This document shows positions 1-10,532 of a DNA stretch of 64,000 nt, in pieces. This stretch comes from Drosophila persimilis (taxonomy: Eukaryota; Arthropoda; Insecta; Diptera; Drosophilidae): positions 558,001 through 622,000 of the forward strand of contig NW_020825374.1 of the NCBI RefSeq assembly GCF_003286085.1, written 5' to 3'. How positions within the stretch are numbered: the stretch's first letter is position 1; every line of letters begins with the position of its first letter. The notes beneath the pieces are model-generated. The model saw only the letters and a list, made by a program, of their open reading frames with translations, did no database searches and was not told where the DNA came from. Position numbers and translations under genes: made by a program.

Positions 1-356
1 AGTTTCTACTGCGGTTCAAAGTAAGCGTGCGGGCGGCTTCGTCTAGAAGTTTCTACTGCATCAACTCCGCGAAAAGAAGTCGAGCAAAAGGGAATTGAAA
101 GATCACGCGATAAGACTCGACGCGACGGTCTCAATGCAAAACAACGGAACGCATCGCTGTGTGCGTGTGCAGCTGCGGGTCTGGCCATGCGTGTGAGAAC
201 ATTACAGCTATGTTCTGGACCCGAGTAAACAACAACACAGCTATGCGCGTAAAAATAGTTACCTAGGCGGTGTACTACAATCATGAGCGTGTAAATAGGT
301 CAATCGCAATATACATGAACATTGAATAATAAAACTACGAGGCTCATTTCTCAACA
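1..356 (-). repeat. Partial 3' LTR of BEL copy 1
   Basis: This matches the LTRs at 5326-5735, 30274-30740 and 34751-35493. The element-proximal edge is TCAACA at 351-356 (TGTTGA on the coding strand). The far end lies left of the window. At least two units of the 47-bp LTR repeat (tctagaagtttctactgc type) are visible at 1-60. The purine-rich strand of 357-372 next to it (minus strand, GGGGGG core) is the polypurine tract. Confidence 0.85.
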
Positions 357-379
357 TACCGGCCCCCCTGAACGACTGT

Positions 380-1438
380 TCAGAACAAGGGAAGCACAGC
401 AAGTTTGGTAATAGGTCTCTTGTACACTCCTCGGGCTGTTTTGACGGTGACCTCTCGAACCCTCTCGTCTTGGCCAGGATGAACTTCGGTGATTCTCCCA
501 AGCAGCCACTTGCTAGCCGGTTGATTTGGCTCCTTCAGTACCACAAGAGTGTCCACGGTTATGTCTTTGGACTCCTGCTGCCATTTCGTGCGAGGTTGCA
601 AGCAAGTAAGGTATTCCAGATTCCAACGTTTCCAGAATCCTTGAACCTTGGCTTGCAGTTGTCTCCAACGCTGCAGTCTGTTAATGTTGACGTCTAACAA
701 GGACGGCTCCGGCACCGACATGTGAGGTTGACCTGTAAGAAAATGAGCGGGGGTAAGGGGATCCAAGCTGTGATCGCTGGGCGTGCACAGTGGGCGAGAG
801 TTGAGTAACCCTTCAATCTGAGTTAAAATTGTTGAATATTCCTCGAAAGTGGAGTTTGATAGATCGTACGCCTGCTTCCCAAAGACCTCCAAAATGCGGG
901 GCAGACGGCGGAATTGGCACGCCGTCTGCCCCGCATTTTGGAGGTCTTTGATGTCCTGATTCGTCAGAAAATTAGCAATTTCCTCGTCTTGACTTTGAGA
1001 TACAGCTATCCGTTGCATCTCCGTTAGTTCCTTTCTGGCTCCATGGAATGTTGTGCCATTGTCCGAGTACAAGTCGGATATAGGGCCACGTCGAGACCAA
1101 AACCGCTTGAAAGCGGCTATAAATGCAGGGGTCGTCAAATCACTGACGAGCTCGAGATGAATTGCTTTGGTGGACAGACAAACAAAGATGGCAAACCAAG
1201 CTTTGCCAAACTTCGGCGTCCGACCTGCTGACGTCTTGATGGTAACTGGTCCAGCGTAATCCAATCCAGAATGTAGAAAGCAGCGGGTGGGCTGAACGCG
1301 AAAGGCGGGAAGATCAGCCATGAGTTGTGTGCTCGTTCCTTTGCGCTGGAGGAAGCATATCTTGCAGTTGAATATAATTTTGCGGACTATATTACGGGCT
1401 CCCAGGATCCAATAATTCTGTCTCAACATGTGAAACAT
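380..1438 (-). pseudogene. BEL integrase, disrupted by a foldback insertion
   Basis: The C-terminal part of a BEL/Pao integrase. The zinc-binding end (CKICFLQRK), the first catalytic Asp (GLDYAGPV) and the second (YSDNGTTFHG) are readable, followed by the C-terminal domain ending in a leucine/proline-rich tail before the stop at 380. The segment that should carry the catalytic Glu (FGGLWEA in copy 2) has been replaced by unrelated residues, because a 30-bp-arm palindrome at 881-949 substitutes for the normal coding sequence. The reading frame resumes afterwards, so the protein is long but should be catalytically dead. The frame is also open upstream of the first Met. Confidence 0.85.
881..949. 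repeat. Perfect palindrome (30-bp arms, 9-bp loop) in integrase
   Basis: Arm 1 is 881-910, the loop is gaattggca (911-919) and arm 2 is 920-949, an exact reverse complement. Copy 2 (34165-34235) has only one arm and a different sequence in place of the other, so arm 2 is a templated inverted copy of the adjacent strand. It removes the codons around the integrase catalytic Glu. Confidence 0.95.
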
Positions 1439-1592
1439 AAATTCGACTCCAGCGTGTAACGATGTGACGTGCTGGTGTCTAGCTAATAAAACAGCGACTG
1501 GTGATTCCTTTGGAAGAAGTATGGGATGTTTTGCATCATAGGTTGTCCTCGAATTTCCAATGCGTCCTCCTACGCGCAGAATCCCTTGGTCG

Positions 1593-2258
1593 TCAACAAA
1601 TGGAGTGTAGTGAACTGGATTTTTGAGAAAGGGCTTGTCCAGTGCTCAGCTGTCTGTACTCCACTTGGAAGAACTCCATCTGGACATGTTTGATTACCCT
1701 AGAGCGGGCATATTGAAGCTCCCATGACGATAAAAATGATGACAGGCGGTCCTTGCAACGAAGTCGATGTACGAAACGAAAGCAATAGCTAAGTGTCCGT
1801 GAGAGACGTGACCAGGAGGAAGCTTTGCTGATCATACAGTTCAGATCATTTTCTTCATTGGAAATGTGTATATTCACTTGGGGCTTGACCTTTACTTCCA
1901 TCCGCTCAGCGTCCTCAGTCGACAGTGCGAGCTTGGCCTTAGCAGGCGGCCAGGTGCGATGTGATTGGGAAAGCCACGGTGGTCCATTCCACCGCAGTTT
2001 ATGTTCTACGAGATCCTTTGGTAGAAGTCCGCGTGATGCACAGTCCGCGGGGCTGTCCTCAGTGCGAATGTGTTGCCAGCAGCTAAGTGGGCAAGCTTCT
2101 AGAATCTCAGCAGTGCGATTACAAACATAAGTGTTCCAAGTCCGTGGGGGTGATGAGAGCCAATGTAGTACAATTTCGGAGTCTGACCAACACGAAGTAC
2201 TGGAAATAGGAATAGTTAGAGCTTGCTTAACCAGAGACATCAATTTCGACAGCGGCAT
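1593..2258 (-). pseudogene. BEL RNase H C-terminal part and linker to integrase
   Basis: This continues the pol reading of 2227-3744 in another frame. It holds the RNase H C-terminal motif (SCWSDSEIVLHWL) and the BEL-typical segment SPADCASRGLLP, followed by the linker to the integrase N-terminus. The frame break against the upstream ORF falls around 2230-2260, where copy 2 is continuous (32866-32890). It is therefore a frameshifted part of one polyprotein, not a separate gene. Confidence 0.8.
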
Positions 2259-3744
2259 TCAATTCGAGCCGTGGGATGGAGATAGGTTTGATGGGTGCCA
2301 CCCGGGTTTTTGCGGCGATCAGTGTTACAGCGTAGTCATTATTGACTCTCACGCGACTGTAGATGACAGCGGCGTATGCATGAGATAAAGCATCGGCGAA
2401 TCCATGCAGCTCCGTTGCTTGAAGTGGCGAGGATAGGTAGCGGGGTATGCGACAGCTTTCCAGTAAATGAACTTCAGCTACAAACTGTTGCCACCGTGCG
2501 CATAGCTGCGCGGGTAGTGGTTCGTTCCAGTCGACCGAGCTCAGCCAACTATCTTGAAAGAGAACCTTTAGAAATACAGTTGTGGGGGCAAGCAACCCCA
2601 GTGGATCGTAGATCTTGGCAAGCTCGGACAGCAAAATCCGTTTTGTCAGAACCCCTGTGGCGTCGGGAATGGTCAACTTGAAGGAAAGCTCGTCCACAGC
2701 CGGGTCCCAGCGTATTCCAAGAACCTTGACATATTGAGTTGGGCTATTTCCCTCTAGGGCTTCAAGTGGATACTCACAAATGTCCTTTGGCAGCGATTTG
2801 AGTAGTGACCAACAGTTTGAACTCCATTTTCGAAGTTTAAATTGAGCTTGGCTCAATAGCAAAATTAATTCATGCAATAATTTGAGTGCAATAAGATCGT
2901 CGATATTATCGCAACCAGTAGGAATATCATCCACGTACGCGTCTCGTACAAGCACAGCAGCAGCCTTCGGATACAAATCGGCATGATCTTGCGCGATCTG
3001 CTTGAGAACTCGAACAGCCAAGAGCGGTGAAGACGCTAAACCATACGTCACGGTCAGCAATCTATAATGATCGAGTGTAGCAGTCTCCTCCTTTCGCCAG
3101 ACAATCCGTTGGTAATGCGTGTGATCTTCTGAAACCAGCATGCCTCTAAACATTTTCTCAATGTCCGTAGAAAACACATAGCGAAGCTGACGGAAACGTA
3201 GACATACTCCAAGTAAGTCCCTTTGAATAGGTGGTCCGATGTGTAGTCGTGAATTAAGTGAAGATTCATTGCAGTCCTCCCCAGAGCCATCAAATACAAC
3301 TCGGCATTTCGTGGTGGTGCTATCTGGTTTAAATACTGCGTGGTGTGCTAAGAATTTGTGATTGGCGGGAGCGCTTTCTACGGTAGTAGAAGGAATCACC
3401 TCCATGTGTCCTCGTTGTATATAATCCTCCATAAAGTTGACATACTGTTGTTTGAGCGCAGGAAATTTTCGAAATTTCCGCTCGAGAGAAGAAAAGCGGC
3501 GTAGTGCTTGTGGCATTGTGGACCACATCGGAGGGGCAGATTCCTTGAACGGGTATTGGACGATGTACACGCCATCGGTTCTGCGGGCGTGCGTATGAAC
3601 GAAGTGTTGCTCAGCGGGATCACTAGCATCAATGGTAGCGTCACTTGGTTGAACTCGTTCCATGTCCATGAACGATCGAACCAAAGTGTCCAGATCCTCG
3701 TGCGCGTGATGTGCTAGTGCGTGGTAGCTGCCTGTAATGACCAA
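2227..3744 (-). CDS. BEL reverse transcriptase / RNase H
   Basis: A 505-residue open segment of the pol polyprotein. The Pao-type RT begins with KFPALKQQY, then KCRVVFDGSG, the finger/palm segment VFSTDIEKMFRGM and the catalytic box AYVDDIPTG. Next come the connection (LRKWSSNCW, LSELAKIYDPLGLL) and the start of RNase H (ELHGFADALSHAYAAVIYSR). It would copy the element RNA into cDNA within capsids. The ORF overlaps the gag-protease ORF by 31 bp in a different frame. Copy 2 has one extra G at the matching site, so the break is a 1-nt deletion and not programmed frameshifting. Copy 2 lacks residues corresponding to 2491-3450. Confidence 0.9.
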   Translation of the reverse strand: MVITGSYHALAHHAHEDLDTLVRSFMDMERVQPSDATIDASDPAEQHFVHTHARRTDGVYIVQYPFKESAPPMWSTMPQALRRFSSLERKFRKFPALKQQYVNFMEDYIQRGHMEVIPSTTVESAPANHKFLAHHAVFKPDSTTTKCRVVFDGSGEDCNESSLNSRLHIGPPIQRDLLGVCLRFRQLRYVFSTDIEKMFRGMLVSEDHTHYQRIVWRKEETATLDHYRLLTVTYGLASSPLLAVRVLKQIAQDHADLYPKAAAVLVRDAYVDDIPTGCDNIDDLIALKLLHELILLLSQAQFKLRKWSSNCWSLLKSLPKDICEYPLEALEGNSPTQYVKVLGIRWDPAVDELSFKLTIPDATGVLTKRILLSELAKIYDPLGLLAPTTVFLKVLFQDSWLSSVDWNEPLPAQLCARWQQFVAEVHLLESCRIPRYLSSPLQATELHGFADALSHAYAAVIYSRVRVNNDYAVTLIAAKTRVAPIKPISIPRLELNAAVEIDVSG

Positions 3745-5189
3745 CCAAAATTAGTATGAAGTGCAATAGGATAGTCAGAACCAAACTCTTTGCGTTGTCC
3801 AGTGTAAAGGTTCCAAAGCTGATCAGCTCCTAAAATCACGTCGATTTCGCCTGGTTTACCAAATGTAGGGTCCGCTAAGGGTAGATCACGAATCCTTTTC
3901 CACATCGGTGTGTTAGACTCGATCCTCTGGGCTGGAATCGATGAGGTTAAAGTGTTCATAATCAGACCTGTTACCACCACTGAGGCCGAGCTTGTGCGGG
4001 AGAGCAGCGTGAATGTGGCGCGACCTCTAGTAACCCCAGCAGGATTTGCGCCTAGACCAACCACTGGTATACGAGCATGGGTGCGCGGCAATCCAATTCG
4101 TTGAATAAATGATTCGGCGACCATCGTTATAGTTGAACCAGTATCCAACAGTATCCTGCAGGTGGTCTCGTTGCCCCAGGAGTCGACTATAGTGGCCAAA
4201 ATCGTTGGCAATATGGCCTGACTCTTGGCCACGAATTTCCTCTCCAATGTATGATGGCTGACCACGGCAGGATCAGCGGATGTATTGACATCAGCGGAAG
4301 CCGTGACAGAGCGTATGTCCTCTGGATGAACAAGAGTGTGGTGCCTCAGCTTACACAGACGGCAGACATCGCAACGGGCGAAGACAAAGCCGAACAGGTC
4401 ATTTATGATCACATTTTCCTTGCACGATTCACTGAGGTGGGAGGTGTCCCAAGCTTCCTTGCATTCCGGGTCTAGCTTTGAGAGCAAGATATGGATCAGC
4501 CACACATCGCGGCTGTCGCAGCTCAGCGCATGTAGACCACGTATACTTTCGTCGGCGGTGTCGACTATTTTACGCAACTCGGCGATGTTTGAACCCTTTG
4601 CGGTTGGCAACGAAAGAAAGTTTTGAATGAACGAACGAGTAATCAGTGACTTCTTGTTATTGCGATTTTCGAGCCTCTCCCATGCGTCCTGGTAATTGAC
4701 ATCCGATACGGGAATATGTTTTATCAGAGACAACGCTTCACCATCCAGATAGGATTTCAAATAATGAATCTTTTGGCACTTGGACAGACTACCCTTTTTG
4801 TCGACTGAGCCTAAGAACAAGTCACTAAACTGACACCAATCCTCGTATCTGCCCGAAAACGTCGGAATGCGTATTTTCTCGAACTGCAGCTCTGTGGTTC
4901 CCGATGAGTCTCGAATCCTCTCCAGAAGTTGAGTTTGTCCCTCAAACAAGCGTTCCACAGTGTTCGATAGCAGTAGATTTGAGTTGTCGTGCTCATTATC
5001 GTGACTGCTCCGGTCACGTATGGCTTCAGTGAAAATACTATGCGCACTAAAGAACCTTTTCTCATATTCGGGGATGTCCAAATCCGGATCCACGTATTCA
5101 TCTTCATCATTATATTGGACCAGCTCTTCAGACAGAAAGTTGCAACAAGTCGGTCCAACTTGTGCTATAATGTTTGCACAGAAGGACAT
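3714..5189 (-). CDS. BEL gag and aspartic protease (N-terminus damaged)
   Basis: 491 codons. Residues 100-265 are the DUF1759-type gag core (PTFSGRYEDWCQFSDLF, YLKSYLDGEAL). A truncated zinc-knuckle tail (CDVCRLCKLRHHTLVH, about 272-288) follows, then a retropepsin with active-site DTGS at about 349-352. Gag would form the capsid and the protease would mature it. Complete knuckles are absent in both this copy and copy 2, so that loss predates their split. The first ~20 residues differ from copy 2 because of a small deletion near 5135-5145, so the annotated Met is probably not the original start. The C-terminus is lost to a 1-nt deletion near 3735. Confidence 0.85.
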   Translation of the reverse strand: MSFCANIIAQVGPTCCNFLSEELVQYNDEDEYVDPDLDIPEYEKRFFSAHSIFTEAIRDRSSHDNEHDNSNLLLSNTVERLFEGQTQLLERIRDSSGTTELQFEKIRIPTFSGRYEDWCQFSDLFLGSVDKKGSLSKCQKIHYLKSYLDGEALSLIKHIPVSDVNYQDAWERLENRNNKKSLITRSFIQNFLSLPTAKGSNIAELRKIVDTADESIRGLHALSCDSRDVWLIHILLSKLDPECKEAWDTSHLSESCKENVIINDLFGFVFARCDVCRLCKLRHHTLVHPEDIRSVTASADVNTSADPAVVSHHTLERKFVAKSQAILPTILATIVDSWGNETTCRILLDTGSTITMVAESFIQRIGLPRTHARIPVVGLGANPAGVTRGRATFTLLSRTSSASVVVTGLIMNTLTSSIPAQRIESNTPMWKRIRDLPLADPTFGKPGEIDVILGADQLWNLYTGQRKEFGSDYPIALHTNFGWSLQAATTH

Positions 5190-5301
5190 GACTGTACAAG
5201 CTCTTGAGCCTCCGCAGCCACGCGAGTTAATTTAGATTTGCAGGCACCACGTTGCTGAATTAGACGATGCACTAGGACCTTCATGGCAAACAGCGGTTAA
5301 C

Positions 5302-5315
5302 GGCTCGAACGACCA
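5302..5315 (-). promoter_or_regulatory. Primer-binding site of BEL copy 1, tRNA-Tyr type
   Basis: The minus strand reads TGGTCGTTCGAGCC, 10 nt inside the 5' LTR edge. It matches the complement of the tRNA-Tyr 3' end except for one base. Copy 2 (30751-30765) has the exact match. Confidence 0.75.
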
Positions 5316-5325
5316 AAATTTGCTA

Positions 5326-5735
5326 TGGTTATGAATTAGTGGACTGTATAATCGGTTATATCTTGAGCTTATTTAGTTTTATTGATTATTTAATATTGGT
5401 GGTTATAGTACAATTATATTACAAGAACAGCGGGGGGTTCGATTCTGCGGCGGTACAAAGTATGCGTGCGGGCGGCTTCGTCTAGAAGTTTCTACTGCGG
5501 TACAAGGTAAGCGTGCGGGCGGCTTCGTCTAGAAGTCTAGAACCCGGAACGCTGCGGGTCTGGCCATGCGTGTGAGAACATTACAGCTATGTTCTGGACC
5601 CGAGTAAACAACAACACAGCTATGCGCGTAAAAATAGTTACTTAGGCGGTGTACTACAATCATGAGCGTGTAAATAGGTCAATCGCAATATACATGAACA
5701 TTGAATAATAAAACTACGCGGCTAATTTCTCAACA
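5326..5735 (-). repeat. 5' LTR of BEL copy 1 (410 bp)
   Basis: The ends are TGTTGAG...TAACCA on the minus strand. It contains two units of the 47-bp repeat (about 5450-5540), against one in the 5' LTR of copy 2 and seven in its 3' LTR. The right edge abuts CCCCG and errantivirus LTR sequence. Confidence 0.9.
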
Positions 5736-6224
5736 CCCCGACTTAACTTTACGTCTGCTTATCTCAAACGGAACTGACTTCTCTATTGTTTGCTAGTTTC
5801 CATGAGCCCTTCTCTCGACTCCGGCTTCGGGTGCAGCTTTCCTCGGCTGCATCTTCGTGTCGGTGGCGTACGTGCCTGGACCGATGTTTGCGATGCGTCG
5901 GCTTTTGATCAAAGGCATTCACTGCTGGCAATCGGTGATGCATTACATGAGTGAGCTAGGAATGTGATACTCCTTGGTTTTATGACTAGCTCTAATTGGT
6001 CCTCATGAGTGGCATGATTCTAACGGATCGATTTCTTGAGGGTGGCGTGATTCTGGCGTTGATGAATCAATAGGGTCCATTGTTTAGATTAGTGGACTCT
6101 AGCTGGAGTGTGGGAAGAATCAGTTATTGATTCTTCAGTGGTGTCCTGTTACTTGTGTGGATGGGGTACTTGTGTGGATGAATTGGACGTAGTATGTGAT
6201 GTGGAGAATTATGGATATGTCACT
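5736..6224 (-). repeat. 3' LTR of errantivirus A, interrupted by BEL insertion
   Basis: This aligns with 12056-12591 and 35700-36189. The LTR start (AGTGAC on the minus strand) is at 6224, preceded by a G-rich polypurine tract (CCCCC on the plus strand, 6225-6229). The last ~95 bp are missing at the BEL border, and the same bases occur at 35494-35588. It has two units of the ~18-bp acttgtgtggatggggt repeat. Confidence 0.9.
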
Positions 6225-6251
6225 CCCCCAACGTTTGTTATTAGCCTGTCC

Positions 6252-7631
6252 CTAGGCGATTACCCTCGGGTATAGTGACGGGTTGTCAAGTGCGGTGGCT
6301 GAGGTTGGTTCCTCTTCTGCTTCTATTATGGGTTTAATACATTTAACCGTGACTCTTTTAGAAGTTTTCTTAAATTTAACAGCTACATAACTTAGTAGTA
6401 CTAATATATTTATGACAAATGAAATTAGTAGACTTATTTGTAATAGGTTACTATATTTGGTGTATTGCATAATTATTTCATTAGTTTGGACATACGACAG
6501 TGGTTTTATTTTAGTTATGTTGTTGTTGACATAAACGTTCTGGGCAAACGTAAATTCATTTAATTGGATTGAACAGTTGTAGATTTTTATAATGGTATTT
6601 CCTTCCGCTATGATTTCTTGGTTTACACAATTCTGGTTTAGCGTTATTTTTGGAAGATTCCATGTGATTAGAATATTGGGTTCTATAAAGTTTATTTGCA
6701 AGCTTTGAAAAGTTTTGGAATATGGACATTTAGTGGGAGTTTGCATTAAAATTCCTTTTATACAATTGTCATTGGTTTTCAATCTAGTTTCTTTAACAAA
6801 TACTTCTTCATTTTGTATGTAGTACTTTTCGTATGTCATATTCGTTAACATGTTATTGAATTCGTCTGGATACGGAACGATTTTATAGATTGGTACTTTT
6901 TTAATGTCTTTGGGAATTTTAGAAATTATTAAAATTTCGTTAGTATCGGTTTTTAGCCATGTGGAGGTTTTTATATTTAGTATTTTCTCAGAATTTATTT
7001 GTTCCAGGTAGTCTTGTTTTAATAATTTTGGATTAAATATACCGAGTCTGGTTAATTGCATACCTAGTTTTATATCTTCGATATATTCTGTGAAATGTTG
7101 TAGATTGAATATCAAAATTTCTATTTGTTGATTCATTTAGTTTGTTTATGACGTTTATTTCGCTATTTACTGCATCAATTACTAAATTTAGTTCATTAAT
7201 TTGAATGCTGTGGCTGGCTAAATTTTCTATTTTTTGTTCCAAATCGACTTTATCTTCCTGATCTAGTGTTCCAAAGAGATATTTGTAGGCTGTTCCTACT
7301 ATATTGATTAGGTCTCTTTTATTTCGTTTGGTTATTTTTAGCCCGTTCATTTCTCTTTGCAATTTGTCTACCAGATATTTTATTTGGATTAGTCCTGGAA
7401 TTTAGTGGCTTGCAATAACAAATTTTGGTATAGTTCTTCAGTTTTAGTTACATTAACAGTTAGATAATGGTATTCATAATTGATAGGTATGTTAATCGAT
7501 CCAGTTTTGAATACCATATATCCGTTTTGGGATTTTATAGGATTTATTTCTATGTTTTGGCCCTGTGCCATTACGATGGTAATTATGAGGAAGATGAGGA
7601 TTTTAATTGTGTTGAAGTTCGCCGATTCCAT
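6252..7631 (-). pseudogene. Errantivirus env, broken into three frames
   Basis: An envelope gene downstream of pol, split over 7389-7631, 7033-7362 and 6252-7136. The first piece has a hydrophobic signal peptide (residues ~9-24). The second contains a basic RNKR motif like the furin cleavage site of insect errantivirus and baculovirus F-type glycoproteins, followed by a hydrophobic stretch. The third ends with a membrane anchor (about 25 hydrophobic residues near its C-terminus) and a short basic cytoplasmic tail. The frame changes mean no complete glycoprotein can be made. Copy B has lost most of the ectodomain. Confidence 0.85.
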
Positions 7632-7657
7632 TAACTTCCTCGGTTTCTCTGGAATTA

Positions 7658-8716
7658 TTATATTATTATATATTTGCTTGTATTAGATTTCTTCTTTTTC
7701 TTGAATTTTGATTTATAATGAGTTATTTTCCTACCCCTATTCTTTTCTTCATAATGTTTTTCGTCTACCTGTCTAATTTCACCCGTCCTTTTGAAAGGAT
7801 TTGTTACCTTAGACTTAACTAGAGGTGATAGTTTATAGCGGGTATCTACTTCATACTCTATGCGGTTTTTATTTAATTGAGTGATTTTATTCACTTTATT
7901 TAGTTGCGTGTCATAATCAGGTGAGCCTGCATAAATGAATATATCAGCTGGTGTCCTATTTGTGGTATTATGTTTGGTTTTATGATTATAAGTATAAAGA
8001 ATTAATTCAAACTTCGTGAATCTATCTTCTGGGTTATCCTCGCTAGATATTATTCTTAATTTTTCATTTACTGTTTTATGAAATCTTTCTACGTCAGATA
8101 TTCCATTTTTGCTGGAAGTGATCTCTATTTTGACGTTTTCCGCATTCAGCCATGCTTGCAATGCTGTGCACATAAAAGCTGAATCTTTATCGGCTTTGAT
8201 TTCAATTGGTTTGCCTATCTCGTTAAAAACTTTCATGATGGCTCTTTTTGCTTCTAACCAGTCACGACTTTTTACTTCTAGAAGAGTGGCAAACTTTGAG
8301 TATACGTCAATACATGATGGGAACTGTTGGTTACCAATCATATAGAATTCCATGACGTATTTCTCTCTGATGTTCAGTATTTCCGGTGTAGTTTCGAATG
8401 CCAACTTCGTATTTCTATGCTCTGTTTTGGCAATATTACAAGTAGGACATTCGTTTATGATGTTTTGGATTAGTTTTTGATAATCCGGGTAATAGTATTT
8501 TCCCCTAAACCAATTGACGGTTTTCTCTATCCCTGGGTGGAGTACGATTTTATGATTCTTTAATATGGTTTCTTTAAATTCAGAGTAATTTTGAATATTT
8601 ATAAGTTTGGTGCTTGATTTAATAGCTTTGGTTATATTGTTAGAATTAATGATTTCTAAATAGGCCTTTTGGAATGGAGGAACATCTATTTCGTTATGGA
8701 AATATAATGCATTCTA
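7658..8716 (-). pseudogene. Errantivirus integrase, interrupted by a stop
   Basis: The open part 7658-8404 has the catalytic core: first Asp in SCIDVYSKFATLLEV, second in KADKDSAFMC, Glu in SDVERFHKTVNEKL, then a basic C-terminal tail rich in Lys. The HHCC zinc domain (HPGIEKTVNWF, ECPTCNIAKTEH) is encoded just upstream at about 8410-8590. A TAG stop at about 8714-8716 separates it from RNase H. The same stop is present in copy B at the matching place (about 44298). It would have inserted cDNA at AT-rich 4-bp sites. Confidence 0.85.
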
Positions 8717-9328
8717 TTTGGTGCACAGATATTCCCTTATTATATCCTTCGCTAAGGTGTTAGTCATTTGCTTATATGTGACCTTGATGATTAGCTTGTG
8801 GAAATAGCGATTTGTTTCTACCTTATCTTCATTGCCTCTTATTAACTCAATTAGCCGATTGTAATAGTTAATTGGTCTTTCCGTGATGGCAATGTGATTT
8901 AGATTGTCTTCCTGTCCGCTATGTACAGTTGCACCAACGCTTTTGGAAGCTTCTCCAAGGAGATTTTCATTAATCTTTACCCTTGATAAGGCATCCGCTA
9001 CATGATTTTCTTTGCCTGGTAGATATTTTATTTTAAAGTCGAACTCATTAAATTTTTTTTTCCATCTTTTTAATTTCATATTTGGCTCCTTGAGGTGGTT
9101 CAACGAAATCAAGGGTTTATGATGGCTTTGTATCTCGAATGTTCTGCCGAACAGGTATGAACGGAAATACTTGGTTGCCCATACGATCGCTAATAATTCC
9201 TTTTCGATGGCTGAATAGTTTATTTCATGTTCATTTAGGGTTCTGCTAGCGTAGCAGATCGGTTTGTGTTCTTGTGACAAAACCGCTCCCAATGCTATGT
9301 TACTAGCGTCGGTTGTTACCGTGAACAT
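8714..9328 (-). pseudogene. Errantivirus RNase H and connection
   Basis: It begins in the RNase H domain (TTDASNIALGAVLSQ, first catalytic Asp), continues with EKELLAIVWATKYFRSYLFG and ends the domain with KENHVADALSRV, then a linker to the stop before integrase. Upstream, a frame change near 9330-9380 separates it from the RT segment. That change is identical in copy B. Confidence 0.85.
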
Positions 9329-9378
9329 TTTGTCAAAGTCTGGGAACGCAAGGATAGGGTCTGAGGTGATGAGTACTT

Positions 9379-10532
9379 TTAGTCTCTCAAATTTCCGACG
9401 TACTTTTCTTCCTTGGGGTCTATGACAGCTCCTTTCTTTAGTTTGAGTGTCATGGGTTTTGCTATGTTTGCAAAGTTAGGAATGAATTTCCTGTAGAACC
9501 CGCACAGACCTAAGAATGACTTTATTTGTTTAGTCGTTTCTGGTATTGGAAATTTGACAATGGCAGAGATTTTGCCTGGATTTGGTACTATTCCTTCAGT
9601 AGTGACTACATGACCTAGGAATTCAGTTTCCTTTTTCATGAATTCACATTTATCCATTTGTAGCTTCAAGTTGGCGTCTCTCAACTTTCCAAATACTCTC
9701 CTTAGTGACAACAAGTGTTCTCCAATGAAGTGGAAAATATAATGATGTCATCTAAGTATACAAAGCAATCTTTGAAGATTAACTCTTCTAGCAGATTGTT
9801 CATACATCTTTGGAAGGTAGCTGGGGCAGTGGTTAGCCCAAAGGGCATACGAGTGAACTCGTAATGTCCATGCTTAGTGGAGAACGCAGTTTTGGGGATT
9901 GAGCTAGGTTCCATGGGTATTTGATGGAAACCTTTTGCTAAATCGATTGTCGTGAAATACTGACATTTACCTAGTTTGTCTAGGATTTCATCCATTCTTG
10001 GAGTTGGGAATTTGTCCTTAACTGTTATTTCATTTAGACTTCTATAGTCTACTACCATTCGATATTTTTGCTTTCCTGAAGCATTTATCTTCTTCGGAAT
10101 CATTGATATGGGCGAGAGGTAAGGAGAATTCGACTTTCGAATTATTCCCTGCCTGATCATATCTTTGATTTGTTGGTTTACCTCCTGATCATGTATCTGG
10201 GCATATTTGTATGGTCGTCTGTAGACCGGGTCTTCATGTTGAGTTTTGATCTCGTGCTTGAGTGTACTTGTGAAAGTCAAATTGTCACCTTTTCTGTACT
10301 GCACATCTTTAAACTCATATAAGACCTTCTTTAATGCCTCCCTTTTTTCGTCGTTTAAATGATCTAATCTTAATTGATTACATTCCCTTAATTTACTCTC
10401 TAGAGCGGAAGCGAAGTATTGATCTCCCTCTGGAGATGGGTCAAGGCACTTATGTGCGATCTTCTCTTCTTTTGTAGAGGGATCTATGCACTTCTGTGCG
10501 GTTTTATTTTCCGGCTTCAATAGCTTCTCCAC
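9379..10532 (-). pseudogene. Errantivirus reverse transcriptase, frameshifted
   Basis: Two frames, 9702-10532 and 9379-9714. The first has the fingers/palm ([38 protein letters not shown]), the box [15 protein letters not shown] and the catalytic YLDDIIIFS. The frame is lost 5 residues later. The second frame resumes with the thumb segment ([28 protein letters not shown]). The break is a small indel in an otherwise conserved protein and occurs identically in copy B (45286-45298). Confidence 0.9.

Larger units (their letters stand above)
1..5735 (-). mobile_element. BEL/Pao LTR retrotransposon, copy 1 (3' end outside window)
   Basis: Reading leftward on the minus strand, the order is 5' LTR (5326-5735), a PBS matching the tRNA-Tyr 3' end, gag with aspartic protease, reverse transcriptase, RNase H, integrase, polypurine tract and a partial 3' LTR. 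RT/RNase H before integrase, with a DUF1759-type gag, is the BEL/Pao plan. It is near-identical to the plus-strand element at 30274-35493, so the two form a long inverted repeat. It carries a 1-nt deletion near 3735, a small deletion early in gag and a foldback insertion in integrase, so it is defective. The right flank CCCCG is one half of a target duplication whose other half lies at 35494. I do not recognise the family name. Confidence 0.9.

Noticed and set aside
3714-3744. Overlap of gag-protease and RT frames as a programmed frameshift
   Set aside because: Copy 2 has one extra base there and reads straight through, so it is a 1-nt deletion in copy 1.
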